64,000 bases of DNA, from assembly GCA_050297855.1 (NCBI GenBank), contig JBNKTC010000010.1, positions 372,001 to 436,000 on the forward strand. The letters are read 5' to 3'. Made by a program: the position numbers and the translations under genes. Origin of the DNA: SZUA-545 sp050297855. Its GTDB lineage: Bacteria > Campylobacterota > Campylobacteria > Campylobacterales > SZUA-545. The notes beneath the pieces are model-generated. The model was not told where the DNA came from and made no database searches. It worked only from the letters and a program-made list of their open reading frames with translations. Of the stretch, positions 34,506 through 43,659 are shown piece by piece (position 1 is the stretch's first letter; each line of letters opens with the position of its first letter).

Positions 34506-35453
34506 CTATTCGACGCCCAGAAGCTTCCGGATCTTCCGGATCGGATAGTCGTCATAGATCACCACACCGTACTTTCCAAGCACTCCGATATCCTCCGGCC
34601 GAAAGATAAAGTTCTCGAACTCCGCTTTGAGCTTCCCCTCGTTATAGAGTTTCACCCAGCGGCGGTAGTGGTTCCCCATCCGGACGTTCTCATGTTCTTC
34701 GATCAGACGCTTGCGGTTCAGGATATTGCTTTCGAAGTGCTTCCAGCCGCGCATAGAGAAGTGGTAGACCTTGATCTCGTCCACCTTGCGCAGTTTGTCG
34801 TAGGGCTTCATGTAATCGACGATGCTCTTGAAGGCGACATGCTTGGCGCGGTGGTTGCCCCCTTTGACCTTGATCAGGCCGTGGGGATTCACGATCGTTT
34901 TGGGACCGATTTTCGACAGAACGATGGAGACATTCTCTTTGGAAAGCTGCTCATTGTGGTAGTAGATGGGGTTCTCGACGCGCAGGCCGCAGTCGTAAAA
35001 GCGGTAGTCGTCTTCCAGGGCCCGCTCGTCCATCAGCATGTTGTAGCGATGGCAGGTGAGGACACTGCCCGGGCGGGCAAGGATCTGCTTAAGGGAACGA
35101 TCGCTCTGGGGAAGCCAGAACTCGTCGGCATCGTTGCTGATGACCCAGTCAGCGCCCATAACATCGCGGGCGAAGTGGGCCATCTCCGTCATCCACGCGC
35201 TTTGGTCGTAAACCCCTTCGCGGTCGATGACCTGAAGTTCAAACTCCTCCTTCAAGGCCGTGAGCTTCTCCCGGGTCCCGTCGGTCGAGCCGTTGTCCAT
35301 GACGACGAAGCCGTCGACGCCGAGCGCCGCATGGACCCGAATGTTCGCTTCGATGATGTCCGCTTCGTCCTTACACAAAATGGTCATAATCAACCGATAC
35401 TCCTCCGGATCAAACCGGTGGGTCAGGTATTGCCACATAGACGAAAGAATCAT
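34506..35453 (-). CDS. glycosyltransferase family 2
   Basis: 315 residues. The GT-A core is visible: TILCKDEADIIEANIRVHAAL, VVMDNGSTDGT, and ISNDADEFW with the metal-binding DAD. It resembles the Glyco_tranf_2_4 subgroup, which adds sugars in LPS or capsule biosynthesis. ATG 35453 overlaps the stop codon of the upstream two-domain transferase (ATGA). An open frame continuing upstream to 36131 is only antiparallel noise inside that gene. No membrane helix is seen. Confidence 0.85.
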   Translation of the reverse strand: MILSSMWQYLTHRFDPEEYRLIMTILCKDEADIIEANIRVHAALGVDGFVVMDNGSTDGTREKLTALKEEFELQVIDREGVYDQSAWMTEMAHFARDVMGADWVISNDADEFWLPQSDRSLKQILARPGSVLTCHRYNMLMDERALEDDYRFYDCGLRVENPIYYHNEQLSKENVSIVLSKIGPKTIVNPHGLIKVKGGNHRAKHVAFKSIVDYMKPYDKLRKVDEIKVYHFSMRGWKHFESNILNRKRLIEEHENVRMGNHYRRWVKLYNEGKLKAEFENFIFRPEDIGVLGKYGVVIYDDYPIRKIRKLLGVE

Positions 35454-37678
35454 AAATCGAACTCCTGTTGGATGGTATGTTGGAAATCGGAAGGATCGAC
35501 GATCTCGACCCCCACATGCTTGAACAGTGCCGCCATCTTCTCCTGTCGGGCATCGGTTGCGTTGCGCAGGGAAAGCACTTTCAAGTCCGGCCGCAGCCAC
35601 CGCGCGGTCAGCAGCGCCGAGGAGACATCCCCGACGATCACGGCCCGCCCCAGCAGCGGCAGCATCGCTTCGAATGCCAGCGTGTTGGGCAGAACGGTAA
35701 TACCTCCAAGGTCCAGAACTCCGAGAGGATCGGACTGTTCCTGCCGGGGATGGTACTTCAGACCGATCGCGATCCCTTTCCGAGCCGCATCCCGGATCGT
35801 CTCGGTCACCACCTCCTGAAAAGTGGGAAACGCCGCGATCAGCGACTCGTGGGGGACGATAAAGACCAATCCCAGCGCGCCAACAGTGTGCGGATCGAGC
35901 GCATAAGGCGCCGTCAGCGCTTCGGTAAAGCCCTTCAATCGGGGATCGAGCAAACGATCCATCTCCAGACCGATCAAATGTTTTTGCGACAGGGCCGGAT
36001 TGGCGAACTCCGGCAAAGCCACATAGGCCTCTTCGACAGCATCGCTGGCACCGATCACGGAGGGCCGGAAGTACCAGCCGCCGTACACCAGCTTTTTCAG
36101 GCCGATGTCGATGACCGTATCCTGATACCACTTGCTCGCCTGAGCGATGTAGGTGTAAGCCCCGTCGTCGAGATAACCCCCGACGACCTTTGAATCGATA
36201 CGTCTTGCGACATGCAGCGCGTAGGCGAACTCGATGCGGCGGTCATTGCCCACGATCACACGGTGCGGGGCGATGGATGCGATCGCCTGTTCCATATCGA
36301 CAAAGGCTTTTCGGCGCGCCTGCCACTTGGCCATACTTCCCTTGACGCGGGTTTTGTAGAGACACACCGACGCGAACGGGGTCTGCGTCCAGGCATTGAG
36401 GGCATCGACATAGCCGTGCGACGCTTCGTCGGGCTGATCGATGTAGAAGAGATGGGATTCGCGTTCGGGGAACATCAGCGCCGCGACGATGGCGTTGTAG
36501 AGGTGTAGCGGAGTCGATACCAGAAACAGCGCCCGTTCGGGCGGAGTATCGTGACATCCCAGACGTTCATTGAGTGCCGCGAAATGGTAATCATTGGGTG
36601 TTTTCCAGTGCCCGGGGATCAGATACTCCTCGTAGAGATACTCCAGGAAACGACGGATCCGCTCCGGGTCGTTCGGCACGATCGGACGGCTTAGGAGCGC
36701 TTCCAAAGCGTCATAAGAGGGGGCGGGAAACGTTATGCCCTCAATGGCATAAAATGCCTCGCCAAGTACCACGACAGGCGTGCGGTAAAGCATCGCCTCG
36801 ATGCCGACGCTGGAGTTGATCGTCGCGACGCAGCAGGCGCGTTCGATCAGCGTCTGGGTGGAAACGCTGTTGGCAAAATCGAGATTGGGCAGAGCATCCG
36901 CTTTGCGGTAGAAGGCACTATAGTCCGCCGGGTCGGACGGATGCTCTTTGAGGACGAAACGACGTTCGGGAAAGCGGTGCGCCATTGTCTCGAAACAGGC
37001 AAACAACGCTTCCATGGACTCGATCCAGGGGGAGTGATGGGTGATCTGGGTATCGTGGTTGACCTGAAACGGCACAAAGACATAGCCCTCGGGCAGCCAA
37101 TCGCCGTCATCGGACTGAGAAGTTCCTTTTTTCGAGGCGCGAACCACCAGCTCCGTAGGAAGATGGCGTTCGCCTCCGGACTCATAGGCGTCGTAAAATG
37201 CGGCACTGCGCGGCACGCTGTTATCCGCATTGACCCCTTTGGGATCGCAGACCGTCGTATCGGGCAGCATGCCGTTTTCGAAAAAGAGGGTCTTTTTCCC
37301 CAGGGCCTTCGCCAGCTGAATGATGAGTGCCTGACGCAGGTGTTTTCCGTTCCAGACCGCAATCGTATCAAAACGAACGTCAGCGACCTGTGCCACGTAG
37401 CGCATCGCCGCCAGAGGAATGGCCATCTGGAGATAGCGCCGCAACACTGCCTGCCCGAAACTGCCGGCAAAAAGCCCCCCGGCATTACGATGTTCTTTGA
37501 GCTTGCGGCGAATCAGGATATCGGTATCGATGACCTCACTGAACCTATAGAAACATAGAGGAGAAGGTCGCAGAAGTTTTTTGCACAATACCGTTTCTGC
37601 GGGGCATTGCAGATGATCGCTCAGTTCGCCGAAATAGCGCTGTTGGGTACGGTTGACGGCGAAAAAACGGATGCGCAT
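35450..37678 (-). CDS. two-domain protein: KpsS/KpsC-like Kdo-transferase domain + GT52/polysialyltransferase-like domain
   Basis: 742 residues from ATG 37678 (GGAGAG just upstream). The N-terminal half (to about 400) has WNGKHLR, FFENGMLP, DPKGVNADNSVPR, HPSDPADYS and INSSVGIEAMLY, the pattern of capsule KpsS/KpsC beta-Kdo transferases. The C-terminal half (from about 405) begins LFLVSTPLHLYNAI and continues with GGYLDDGAYTY, LKYHPRQEQSDP and VGDVSSALL, the same group as the GT52-like gene at 32422. A single polypeptide would carry out two successive sugar transfers, possibly on a phospholipid-Kdo capsule anchor. It heads a three-gene unit with the GT2 and GT4 genes. Confidence 0.72.
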   Translation of the reverse strand: MRIRFFAVNRTQQRYFGELSDHLQCPAETVLCKKLLRPSPLCFYRFSEVIDTDILIRRKLKEHRNAGGLFAGSFGQAVLRRYLQMAIPLAAMRYVAQVADVRFDTIAVWNGKHLRQALIIQLAKALGKKTLFFENGMLPDTTVCDPKGVNADNSVPRSAAFYDAYESGGERHLPTELVVRASKKGTSQSDDGDWLPEGYVFVPFQVNHDTQITHHSPWIESMEALFACFETMAHRFPERRFVLKEHPSDPADYSAFYRKADALPNLDFANSVSTQTLIERACCVATINSSVGIEAMLYRTPVVVLGEAFYAIEGITFPAPSYDALEALLSRPIVPNDPERIRRFLEYLYEEYLIPGHWKTPNDYHFAALNERLGCHDTPPERALFLVSTPLHLYNAIVAALMFPERESHLFYIDQPDEASHGYVDALNAWTQTPFASVCLYKTRVKGSMAKWQARRKAFVDMEQAIASIAPHRVIVGNDRRIEFAYALHVARRIDSKVVGGYLDDGAYTYIAQASKWYQDTVIDIGLKKLVYGGWYFRPSVIGASDAVEEAYVALPEFANPALSQKHLIGLEMDRLLDPRLKGFTEALTAPYALDPHTVGALGLVFIVPHESLIAAFPTFQEVVTETIRDAARKGIAIGLKYHPRQEQSDPLGVLDLGGITVLPNTLAFEAMLPLLGRAVIVGDVSSALLTARWLRPDLKVLSLRNATDARQEKMAALFKHVGVEIVDPSDFQHTIQQEFDL

Positions 37679-37791
37679 CGACTCTCCGGAAGCGGTTTGT
37701 TCCGGAGAACACCCGGAATAGATCACATATGATACAAAAACCCATCTCAAAACTCCCTGACGACGCACCCGATTCCGGGATGCTCACGCCG

Positions 37792-38196
37792 CTAGATCTC
37801 GTAGTGGTAGGGCTGATAGGATTGGTCGAGTTCGCTGAGTTTCATGGAAAAGAGCTTACGAACCCGCTCCTGCATATCGGACCAGAAATACTCCAAGATG
37901 ATACTCGCGCCGACATTGCCTTCGATACGGCAGAGCGACCCTTCAAGCGCTTCGAGAATTTCAATCACCTCGATCTCGTGGGCCGGCCGGGCCAGCCGGT
38001 AACCACCCGACGCCCCTCGGGTACTGGTTACCAGTCCGCTTTTACGCAGCTGTGACAGCAGCTGTTCAAGGTAGCTGTGGGAGATCTGGGTCATGGCCGC
38101 GATCTCCTTCACCTGCATGGTACGCTGATTGACCGCATGGGAGAGCACATGCATCGCCGCCAGACCGTAGATGCCTTTGGATGAAATACCGGCCAT
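37792..38196 (-). CDS. Rrf2 family transcriptional regulator
   Basis: 134 residues with the Rrf2 winged helix: GIYGLAAMHVL, VKEIAAMTQISHSYLEQLLSQLRKSGLV and TRGASGGYRLARP. Only one cysteine is present (CRIEG near residue 88), so the three-Cys iron-sulfur centre of IscR or NsrR cannot form and it is more like CymR. It lies one base after the DUF4395 gene on the same strand, and is a candidate regulator of that gene or of the divergent cytochrome c peroxidase. Confidence 0.9.
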   Translation of the reverse strand: MAGISSKGIYGLAAMHVLSHAVNQRTMQVKEIAAMTQISHSYLEQLLSQLRKSGLVTSTRGASGGYRLARPAHEIEVIEILEALEGSLCRIEGNVGASIILEYFWSDMQERVRKLFSMKLSELDQSYQPYHYEI

Positions 38197-38197
38197 G

Positions 38198-38638
38198 TTA
38201 CACCCACTTCGTCTTCAAAGACTGCAGAAGATAGTAGATACGACATCCCACACAGAAGTTCCACAGCAGCTCCATCGCCGCACACACCGCCAGCAGCGCG
38301 ACGATCCCCAAAGCCATCCCCGGCAGTTCCGCAAAATGTGCCGACAGTATCAACCCGCTGAAGAGCAGACCGAAATGCGCCGCCAGACGTTTGGGACCCG
38401 CATCGCTGATACGCGTCGGAATCTTCATTACCTTTTTGACAATACGAGACGCAGCGTTAAACGGGCTGCAGTAGTGGGGTCCGTAGAGACGAATCATCAA
38501 ATCAGACCCCAGCAAAAAGATACAGAAAGGCTCATGCGTTATCCAGTAGCACATGGCACAGGCAACCGTCCAAAATGCATTGATTCGAATGAGAGAGGCA
38601 TCGATACGACGATACGTCAGGGGGCAGGCCTGGGCCAT
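38198..38638 (-). CDS. DUF4395 family membrane protein
   Basis: 146 residues with a good GGAG site upstream. ACPLTYRRIDASLIRINAF matches the start of DUF4395, followed by three or four hydrophobic helices and a C-terminal FCVGCRIYYLL. DUF4395 proteins often occur beside thioredoxin- or rhodanese-type sulfur proteins (recalled). Function is unknown. It is co-oriented with the Rrf2 gene and divergent from the cytochrome c peroxidase gene. Confidence 0.8.
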   Translation of the reverse strand: MAQACPLTYRRIDASLIRINAFWTVACAMCYWITHEPFCIFLLGSDLMIRLYGPHYCSPFNAASRIVKKVMKIPTRISDAGPKRLAAHFGLLFSGLILSAHFAELPGMALGIVALLAVCAAMELLWNFCVGCRIYYLLQSLKTKWV

Positions 38639-38828
38639 AGGGGCTCCTTTGCAGTTGATTATTCTTTTCAGATAGTCGCATCTTACTCCAAAGCTCCTTG
38701 ATTTTAAAGTATTCCGACTCGTTTAGTGAGGTATATGCTTTTTTCGCTTCTGTTTCTCCTTATTAATGGATTTCAAAGTACGCAAAGACTATAATGCCGA
38801 CAGATTTATAGAGAAGTTGGGACCCTGT

Positions 38829-39776
38829 ATGAACGTAATGCTACCGCTTTTTAAAGCGGCTTTCGTCCTGTTACTATCAGGTAGCTGCATGCTAATTTCG
38901 GCCGAAGAGCCGATCGAGCCGATCCCCCTTCATCCTGATTACGATGTCGCCAAGGCCGCGGTCGGCCAGCAGCTTTTTTTCGACCCCATTCTCTCCCGTG
39001 ACCGCAGTATCTCGTGCGCCAGCTGCCACGATGTCTTCAACGGCGGTGCGGACAGCCGTCCCGTCTCTTTGGGGGTCGGTGACGAAGCGGGAAATGTGCA
39101 GTCTCCCACCGTTTTGAACTCCCGGTACAACTTCAAGCAGTTCTGGGACGGCCGCGCCGCAGATCTTTTCGAGCAGGCCAGCGGCCCGATGCATAACCCC
39201 AAAGAACTGGCGATGGACGAGAAAGAGATCGAAAAACGGATCAATGCCAATACGCATTATGTCGCAGCGTTCGAACGGCTCTACGGTCCCGGACCCATCA
39301 GCTTCCACCAGATCATCGAAACCATCGTCGAATTCGAAAAAGCCCTCATCACCCCAAACAGCCGTTTCGACCGCTACCTGCGTGGAGAGATCGAACTGAC
39401 CAAACAGGAGATGGAGGGTTACCTGAACTTCAAAGAGCTCGGCTGCATCACCTGTCACAACGGTGTCAATGTCGGGGGCAACTCCTTTCAGCGTATGGGG
39501 ACAATCATCCCTTACCAGTACAAAGCGACCTATCCCGACCTCTACAGCCAGAACAAGAGGGAGCGTTTCAAAAATGTCTTTAAAGTCCCGACCTTGCGTA
39601 ATATCGAACTGACCGCGCCCTACTTCCACGACGCCTCTGCCAAGACCCTGCCCCAAGCCGTCAAGACCATGAGCTATCATAATCTCGGCTTCGAACTCAG
39701 TGACGCACAGGTCAGCAACATCGTTGCCTTTATGCTGACCCTGACCGGCGAGACCCCCGCCATCTTGAAAGAGTAA
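38829..39776 (+). CDS. di-haem cytochrome c peroxidase (CCP/MauG family)
   Basis: 315 residues from ATG 38829, which gives a clean signal peptide (LFKAAFVLLLSGSCMLISAEE); an ATG at 38766 would add 21 polar residues. Two haem sites are visible: CASCH near residue 65 and CITCH near 210, with a distal Met/His region including YFHDASAKTLPQAV. It reduces H2O2 in the periplasm using c-type cytochromes. It lies two bases before the GGDEF-EAL gene on the same strand. Confidence 0.93.
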   Translation: MNVMLPLFKAAFVLLLSGSCMLISAEEPIEPIPLHPDYDVAKAAVGQQLFFDPILSRDRSISCASCHDVFNGGADSRPVSLGVGDEAGNVQSPTVLNSRYNFKQFWDGRAADLFEQASGPMHNPKELAMDEKEIEKRINANTHYVAAFERLYGPGPISFHQIIETIVEFEKALITPNSRFDRYLRGEIELTKQEMEGYLNFKELGCITCHNGVNVGGNSFQRMGTIIPYQYKATYPDLYSQNKRERFKNVFKVPTLRNIELTAPYFHDASAKTLPQAVKTMSYHNLGFELSDAQVSNIVAFMLTLTGETPAILKE

Positions 39777-39778
39777 CC

Positions 39779-41866
39779 GTGCGTTTCAACCTCCGTCTTG
39801 CCGCTGCAGCCGCCGCCTTGACCGGTGCGATGGCCCTGGCAACCCTCTTTTACTACTACTCCATCGAAAAAGACTTTACCAGCGGCTACAAAGAGGTGAT
39901 CGCATCGTACAATCACCTGCAAAACACCCAGGAGCGCATCAGCTACGGAGTGCTGCAAAGCAGCCTTTTCGCCTACTACAACCAAGACCCCATCGCCGCC
40001 GACCGGCAGGAGATGGCACACGACATCGAGACCCTTGCCACCCTTCCCTTGCTGCAAAAACCCTATTACGCGGAGAACCGTGCCGACGCCGCAGCCCTCG
40101 GAAAAGAGGTGAAAACCTACCTAATGCTGGTCGAAGAGTACCTGATGATCAATGCCGGCATCAAAAACTCCAACGTTTTTCTCTCCAACCAGGAGACCCG
40201 CGGTCTGAAATTTTTTCCTCCCGCCTCCGAGACTCAGACCCGGCTGCAGCGCATCATCGGCACCCTCACCCTGGCCAAAAAGATGCTCGATGCCGCCTAC
40301 CTGGAAACGATCCAGAATGATGTCAAGGCACTGCGAAACACATCCTACTCCCCGGAGCAGAAACGCTTCGTCAACAACATTCTGATTCATGTGCAGTTCG
40401 TCATCAACCAGTATCCCCAGTATCTCGACCTCTTCTACAACATCATCAATACCCCGCTGCGCCAATCTATCGAAGATCAGAAGCACGCCTTTACGGAGCG
40501 GGCCCGCGAGGATCTGGTCTACATCAACAATATCGCTTCCGTACTCTTCATCTCCATTGTGATGGCGATCATCGCCATCATGTCCCTGCTCTTTATCTTG
40601 AGCCGGGAGAACCGCACACTCAAGGAGCTTCAGGAGCGGCTGAGCCATACCCTCGACCACGACACCCTCACGGGGCTGCGCAATCGCTACAGTTATGAGA
40701 TGCGTCTGCAAAAGCTTCAGGCCCCTTCGATCCTGATGATCAACATCGCCAAGTTCAAGTTCTTCAACGATGTCTACGGCACCGACACGGGCGACTTTAT
40801 TCTGCAGCAGGTCGCGCGGGTGATACAGCACACCCTGCAGCAGGACCCCCGGGCCGACTCCTGTTACCGTATCAGCGGCGACGAGTACGCCATCCTCTTC
40901 GAGAACGCCGACCCGAAACAGATCCTGCATATCGCACAGATGGTCGATGAAGCTATCCAGAAGGAGCGATTCGAGGTTAAAGGTATCATGCTGCACCTTT
41001 CGGTGAATATGGCCATTAGTTCGGCGCTCCCGCTGCTCGAAACGGCGGACATGGCCATGAAGCATCTGAAGTCCAACCCCAAAGTCAATCTCCTGGTCTA
41101 CGCAGAAGATCTCGATATGAAAGAGCAGATCCGCTCCAATATCGAGATGACCCAGTTGCTTCGGGCCGCCCTGCTCGACGACCGGATCATTCCCTATTTT
41201 CAGCCCATCATGGACCTCCAGAGCCGAGAGATCGTCAAGTACGAAGCCCTGGTACGCCTGGAACGCTCCAACGGAGAGATCCTTTCACCCAGTGAGTTCC
41301 TGCCCGTCGCCATGGATACCCCGCTCTACTACCAGATCACCCGGACCATGTTCAACAAGAGTATGGAGTATTTCGCCGATAAACCCTACCGCTTCAGCGT
41401 CAATATCGGAATGCATGATCTCGAAGACGACAGTATCGTTACGCTGATTCTCGGACAGCTCTCCAGCCACAGCGAGGTCGCCTCACGTCTTGACATCGAG
41501 CTGCTGGAGAGCGCCCACCTCTCCAACCCCGCAAAAGTCGTCGAATTTATCCGCGACGTCAAGAAGTACGGCTGCCGTATCGCCATCGACGATTTCGGCA
41601 GCGGCTACTCCAACTTCGCCTACCTGACACAGTTCGACATTGATATCATCAAGATCGACGGCTCGCTGATCAGAGAAATCGCGACCAACAGCGAGCACTA
41701 CAAGACCGTCAAATCGATCATGAGCCTGGTCGAAGAGATGGGAATCGAAAGCGTCGCGGAATTCGTTCAGGACGAGAAGAGTGCGGAGCTGTTGCGCGAA
41801 ATGGGCGTCCGGCAGGCGCAGGGCTTTTACTTTGGCAAACCGATGCCGGAGATCATCCTGCACTAA
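39779..41866 (+). CDS. GGDEF-EAL membrane protein, probable c-di-GMP phosphodiesterase
   Basis: 695 residues from GTG. Two transmembrane helices (about 4-25 and 258-278) flank a periplasmic sensor region of about 230 residues rich in helices. The GGDEF domain (about 295-445) is degenerate: SGDEY replaces GGDEF and no RxxD inhibitory site is seen. The EAL domain (about 455-695) looks active: YEALVRL, VNIGMHDL, DIELLES, DDFGSGYSN, IKIDGSLI and QAQGFYFGKP. It therefore more likely breaks down c-di-GMP. It converges with the diguanylate cyclase gene, overlapping by 14 bp. Confidence 0.88.
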   Translation: MRFNLRLAAAAAALTGAMALATLFYYYSIEKDFTSGYKEVIASYNHLQNTQERISYGVLQSSLFAYYNQDPIAADRQEMAHDIETLATLPLLQKPYYAENRADAAALGKEVKTYLMLVEEYLMINAGIKNSNVFLSNQETRGLKFFPPASETQTRLQRIIGTLTLAKKMLDAAYLETIQNDVKALRNTSYSPEQKRFVNNILIHVQFVINQYPQYLDLFYNIINTPLRQSIEDQKHAFTERAREDLVYINNIASVLFISIVMAIIAIMSLLFILSRENRTLKELQERLSHTLDHDTLTGLRNRYSYEMRLQKLQAPSILMINIAKFKFFNDVYGTDTGDFILQQVARVIQHTLQQDPRADSCYRISGDEYAILFENADPKQILHIAQMVDEAIQKERFEVKGIMLHLSVNMAISSALPLLETADMAMKHLKSNPKVNLLVYAEDLDMKEQIRSNIEMTQLLRAALLDDRIIPYFQPIMDLQSREIVKYEALVRLERSNGEILSPSEFLPVAMDTPLYYQITRTMFNKSMEYFADKPYRFSVNIGMHDLEDDSIVTLILGQLSSHSEVASRLDIELLESAHLSNPAKVVEFIRDVKKYGCRIAIDDFGSGYSNFAYLTQFDIDIIKIDGSLIREIATNSEHYKTVKSIMSLVEEMGIESVAEFVQDEKSAELLREMGVRQAQGFYFGKPMPEIILH

Positions 41867-43472
41867 CCGTCTCCACCCGGTCTCTTCCCCCCTCTTTCGC
41901 GCGGTAGAGTGCTTCGTCCGCCCGTCGGAAGAGCGGCGTCAGATCGGTCTCGTCCAAGCGGACGTCGCTGACACCGATACTGACCGTCATGGAGAGTTCG
42001 TGACTGTAGCAGCGACATGCTTTGACCTTGACCGCCTCCTGCAGTTCGACAGCAATCGTTTTCGCTTCCTCAAGGGCAGTGTCGCTGAGCAAGACGGCAA
42101 ACTCCTCGCCGCCGATACGCCCAAACACGTCGCTTTTGCGCAAACGCGCCCCGACCGTTTCGGTAAAACAGACCAGCAGCCCATCTCCCGTTTCATGACC
42201 GTAAGAGTCGTTCACCTGTTTGAAGTGATCGATATCGATGATCAGCAGCGTCAACGGCTGCTGCTTGCGGTGCGCAAGCTCAAGGTAGCGTTCGCCCACC
42301 TCGAAAAAGTAGCGTCGGTTGGGAATCCCCGTCAAATAATCCGTCGTGGCGCTTTTAAAGAGTTCCGCATTGGCATGTTCGAGCGCCTTGGTTCGCTCGG
42401 TGACCTGCTCTTCGAGGGCGATGTTAAGCTCTTTGAGTTCCGCGACTTTCTGGTCGACTTTGGCCCGCAGCCGCTGGTTGAGCCGATCAACGTCTTTTTT
42501 CAGTTTCGCCGGGACGCGGGCGAAGAAGAATGCGAGGGGGAAGGCCAGCAGCAGCAGACCGCCCAGAATATAGACCATGCCGATAAACTGTTTGCGGAGC
42601 TCTTCTTGCATCATAATGAATTTCGGTTCTACAACAATGCGCAGTCCCTCGTCGTTGTTGAGTCCCAGCATATTGGAGTAGACCTGTTCGCCGTAGCATT
42701 CGGTATTGTTGAGCATACAGTACGTATCCTCTTCCCCAAACTCCTCCGCCAAGCTTCGGGGGTGATTACGGGTGTGGCTCCAGCGGTGATGGGGGTCGGG
42801 ATGGTAAAGGAACTGTCCGTTTTTGTCTACGAGATAGAGATAATGCATCGGCGACTCCCCGAGCCTGTCGAAAAAGCTGCCCATGAAGAGCTTGATCATC
42901 AGGTACCCCCGACGGCTCCCGTCGATCGATACCGGCAGTGCCGCGCGAAGCACCGGCTTGAAGGGCTCCTCTATTCGGCCGTATTCGGTGTTGAGCTCGA
43001 GGTTGGAAAACCAGATCTGGCCGTCTGGCAATGCCATAACCTCCTCATAATCGGCCATCCCCTCATGGCTCTGCAATTTCCGAACTTCCTGGGTCCATAC
43101 CGGACCGCCAAAGCGCTTTCGGTCGATGCGGACCCGTTCGCGCCCTGTTTCATCGATAAAACAGAGACGCATGATATTGGAGTTGGCCTGGGTCAGGTTA
43201 AACATCAGCGTCTCGACGGGAGCGATGGCTTTGGGAGCTTCAAGATAGTGCCGAAAGGCTTCTGACTGCTCGAGTGTAGTCAGTTTTTTTCTGACATCGG
43301 CGATCATCAGGTCGAAAAGTTCCGCTTTACCGCTGTAAACCTCTTCGGCCTTTTCTACACTGATCGCCTGAATGTTGAGTTCGTAGAGTTTGGTGAAGGA
43401 GAAGAGGGCGAGGACGACGAGAAGCAGTCCGTAGAGTATGAATGCGCCCAGTAGCTTGACCTGATATGACAT
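41853..43472 (-). CDS. Cache-type sensor diguanylate cyclase
   Basis: 539 residues from ATG 43472. Two transmembrane helices (about 7-29 and near 290-312) bracket a double-Cache periplasmic domain, followed by a coiled coil and a GGDEF domain (about 385-535). The signature is GGEEF, preceded five residues earlier by RKSD, an intact product-inhibition I-site, so this is a competent cyclase. The opposite orientation and 14-bp tail overlap with an apparent phosphodiesterase make an opposing pair. An upstream in-frame ATG at 43568 would add 32 residues with no signal features. Confidence 0.88.
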   Translation of the reverse strand: MSYQVKLLGAFILYGLLLVVLALFSFTKLYELNIQAISVEKAEEVYSGKAELFDLMIADVRKKLTTLEQSEAFRHYLEAPKAIAPVETLMFNLTQANSNIMRLCFIDETGRERVRIDRKRFGGPVWTQEVRKLQSHEGMADYEEVMALPDGQIWFSNLELNTEYGRIEEPFKPVLRAALPVSIDGSRRGYLMIKLFMGSFFDRLGESPMHYLYLVDKNGQFLYHPDPHHRWSHTRNHPRSLAEEFGEEDTYCMLNNTECYGEQVYSNMLGLNNDEGLRIVVEPKFIMMQEELRKQFIGMVYILGGLLLLAFPLAFFFARVPAKLKKDVDRLNQRLRAKVDQKVAELKELNIALEEQVTERTKALEHANAELFKSATTDYLTGIPNRRYFFEVGERYLELAHRKQQPLTLLIIDIDHFKQVNDSYGHETGDGLLVCFTETVGARLRKSDVFGRIGGEEFAVLLSDTALEEAKTIAVELQEAVKVKACRCYSHELSMTVSIGVSDVRLDETDLTPLFRRADEALYRAKEGGRDRVETVSAG

Positions 43473-43608
43473 CGACTGCTGCCGCTCCTTGACTGTAAGA
43501 GTGTTCCCATTATACCCCACTTTCCAATATCGTTCCACCCTTTCAGCGATTTGGAGCGGAAACCCCAACCCTACCGTACCCCTTCAGTGATCCGTTAACT
43601 TTTTCCGT

Positions 43609-43614
43609 TACAAT
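43609..43614 (+). promoter_or_regulatory. -10 box for the rhodanese gene
   Basis: TTTTTCCGTTACAATG gives TACAAT about 46 bp before the ATG, preceded by a T-rich stretch as in Campylobacterota primary promoters. Confidence 0.45.
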
Positions 43615-43659
43615 GCCACTTCCAACATCGCAACTCCCATAACCATAAGGAGCTCTCTC

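Noticed and set aside
35454..36131. Upstream extension of the GT2 frame
   Set aside because: The extension is out-of-frame reading inside the two-domain transferase gene; the GT2 family start is the ATG overlapping that gene's stop codon.
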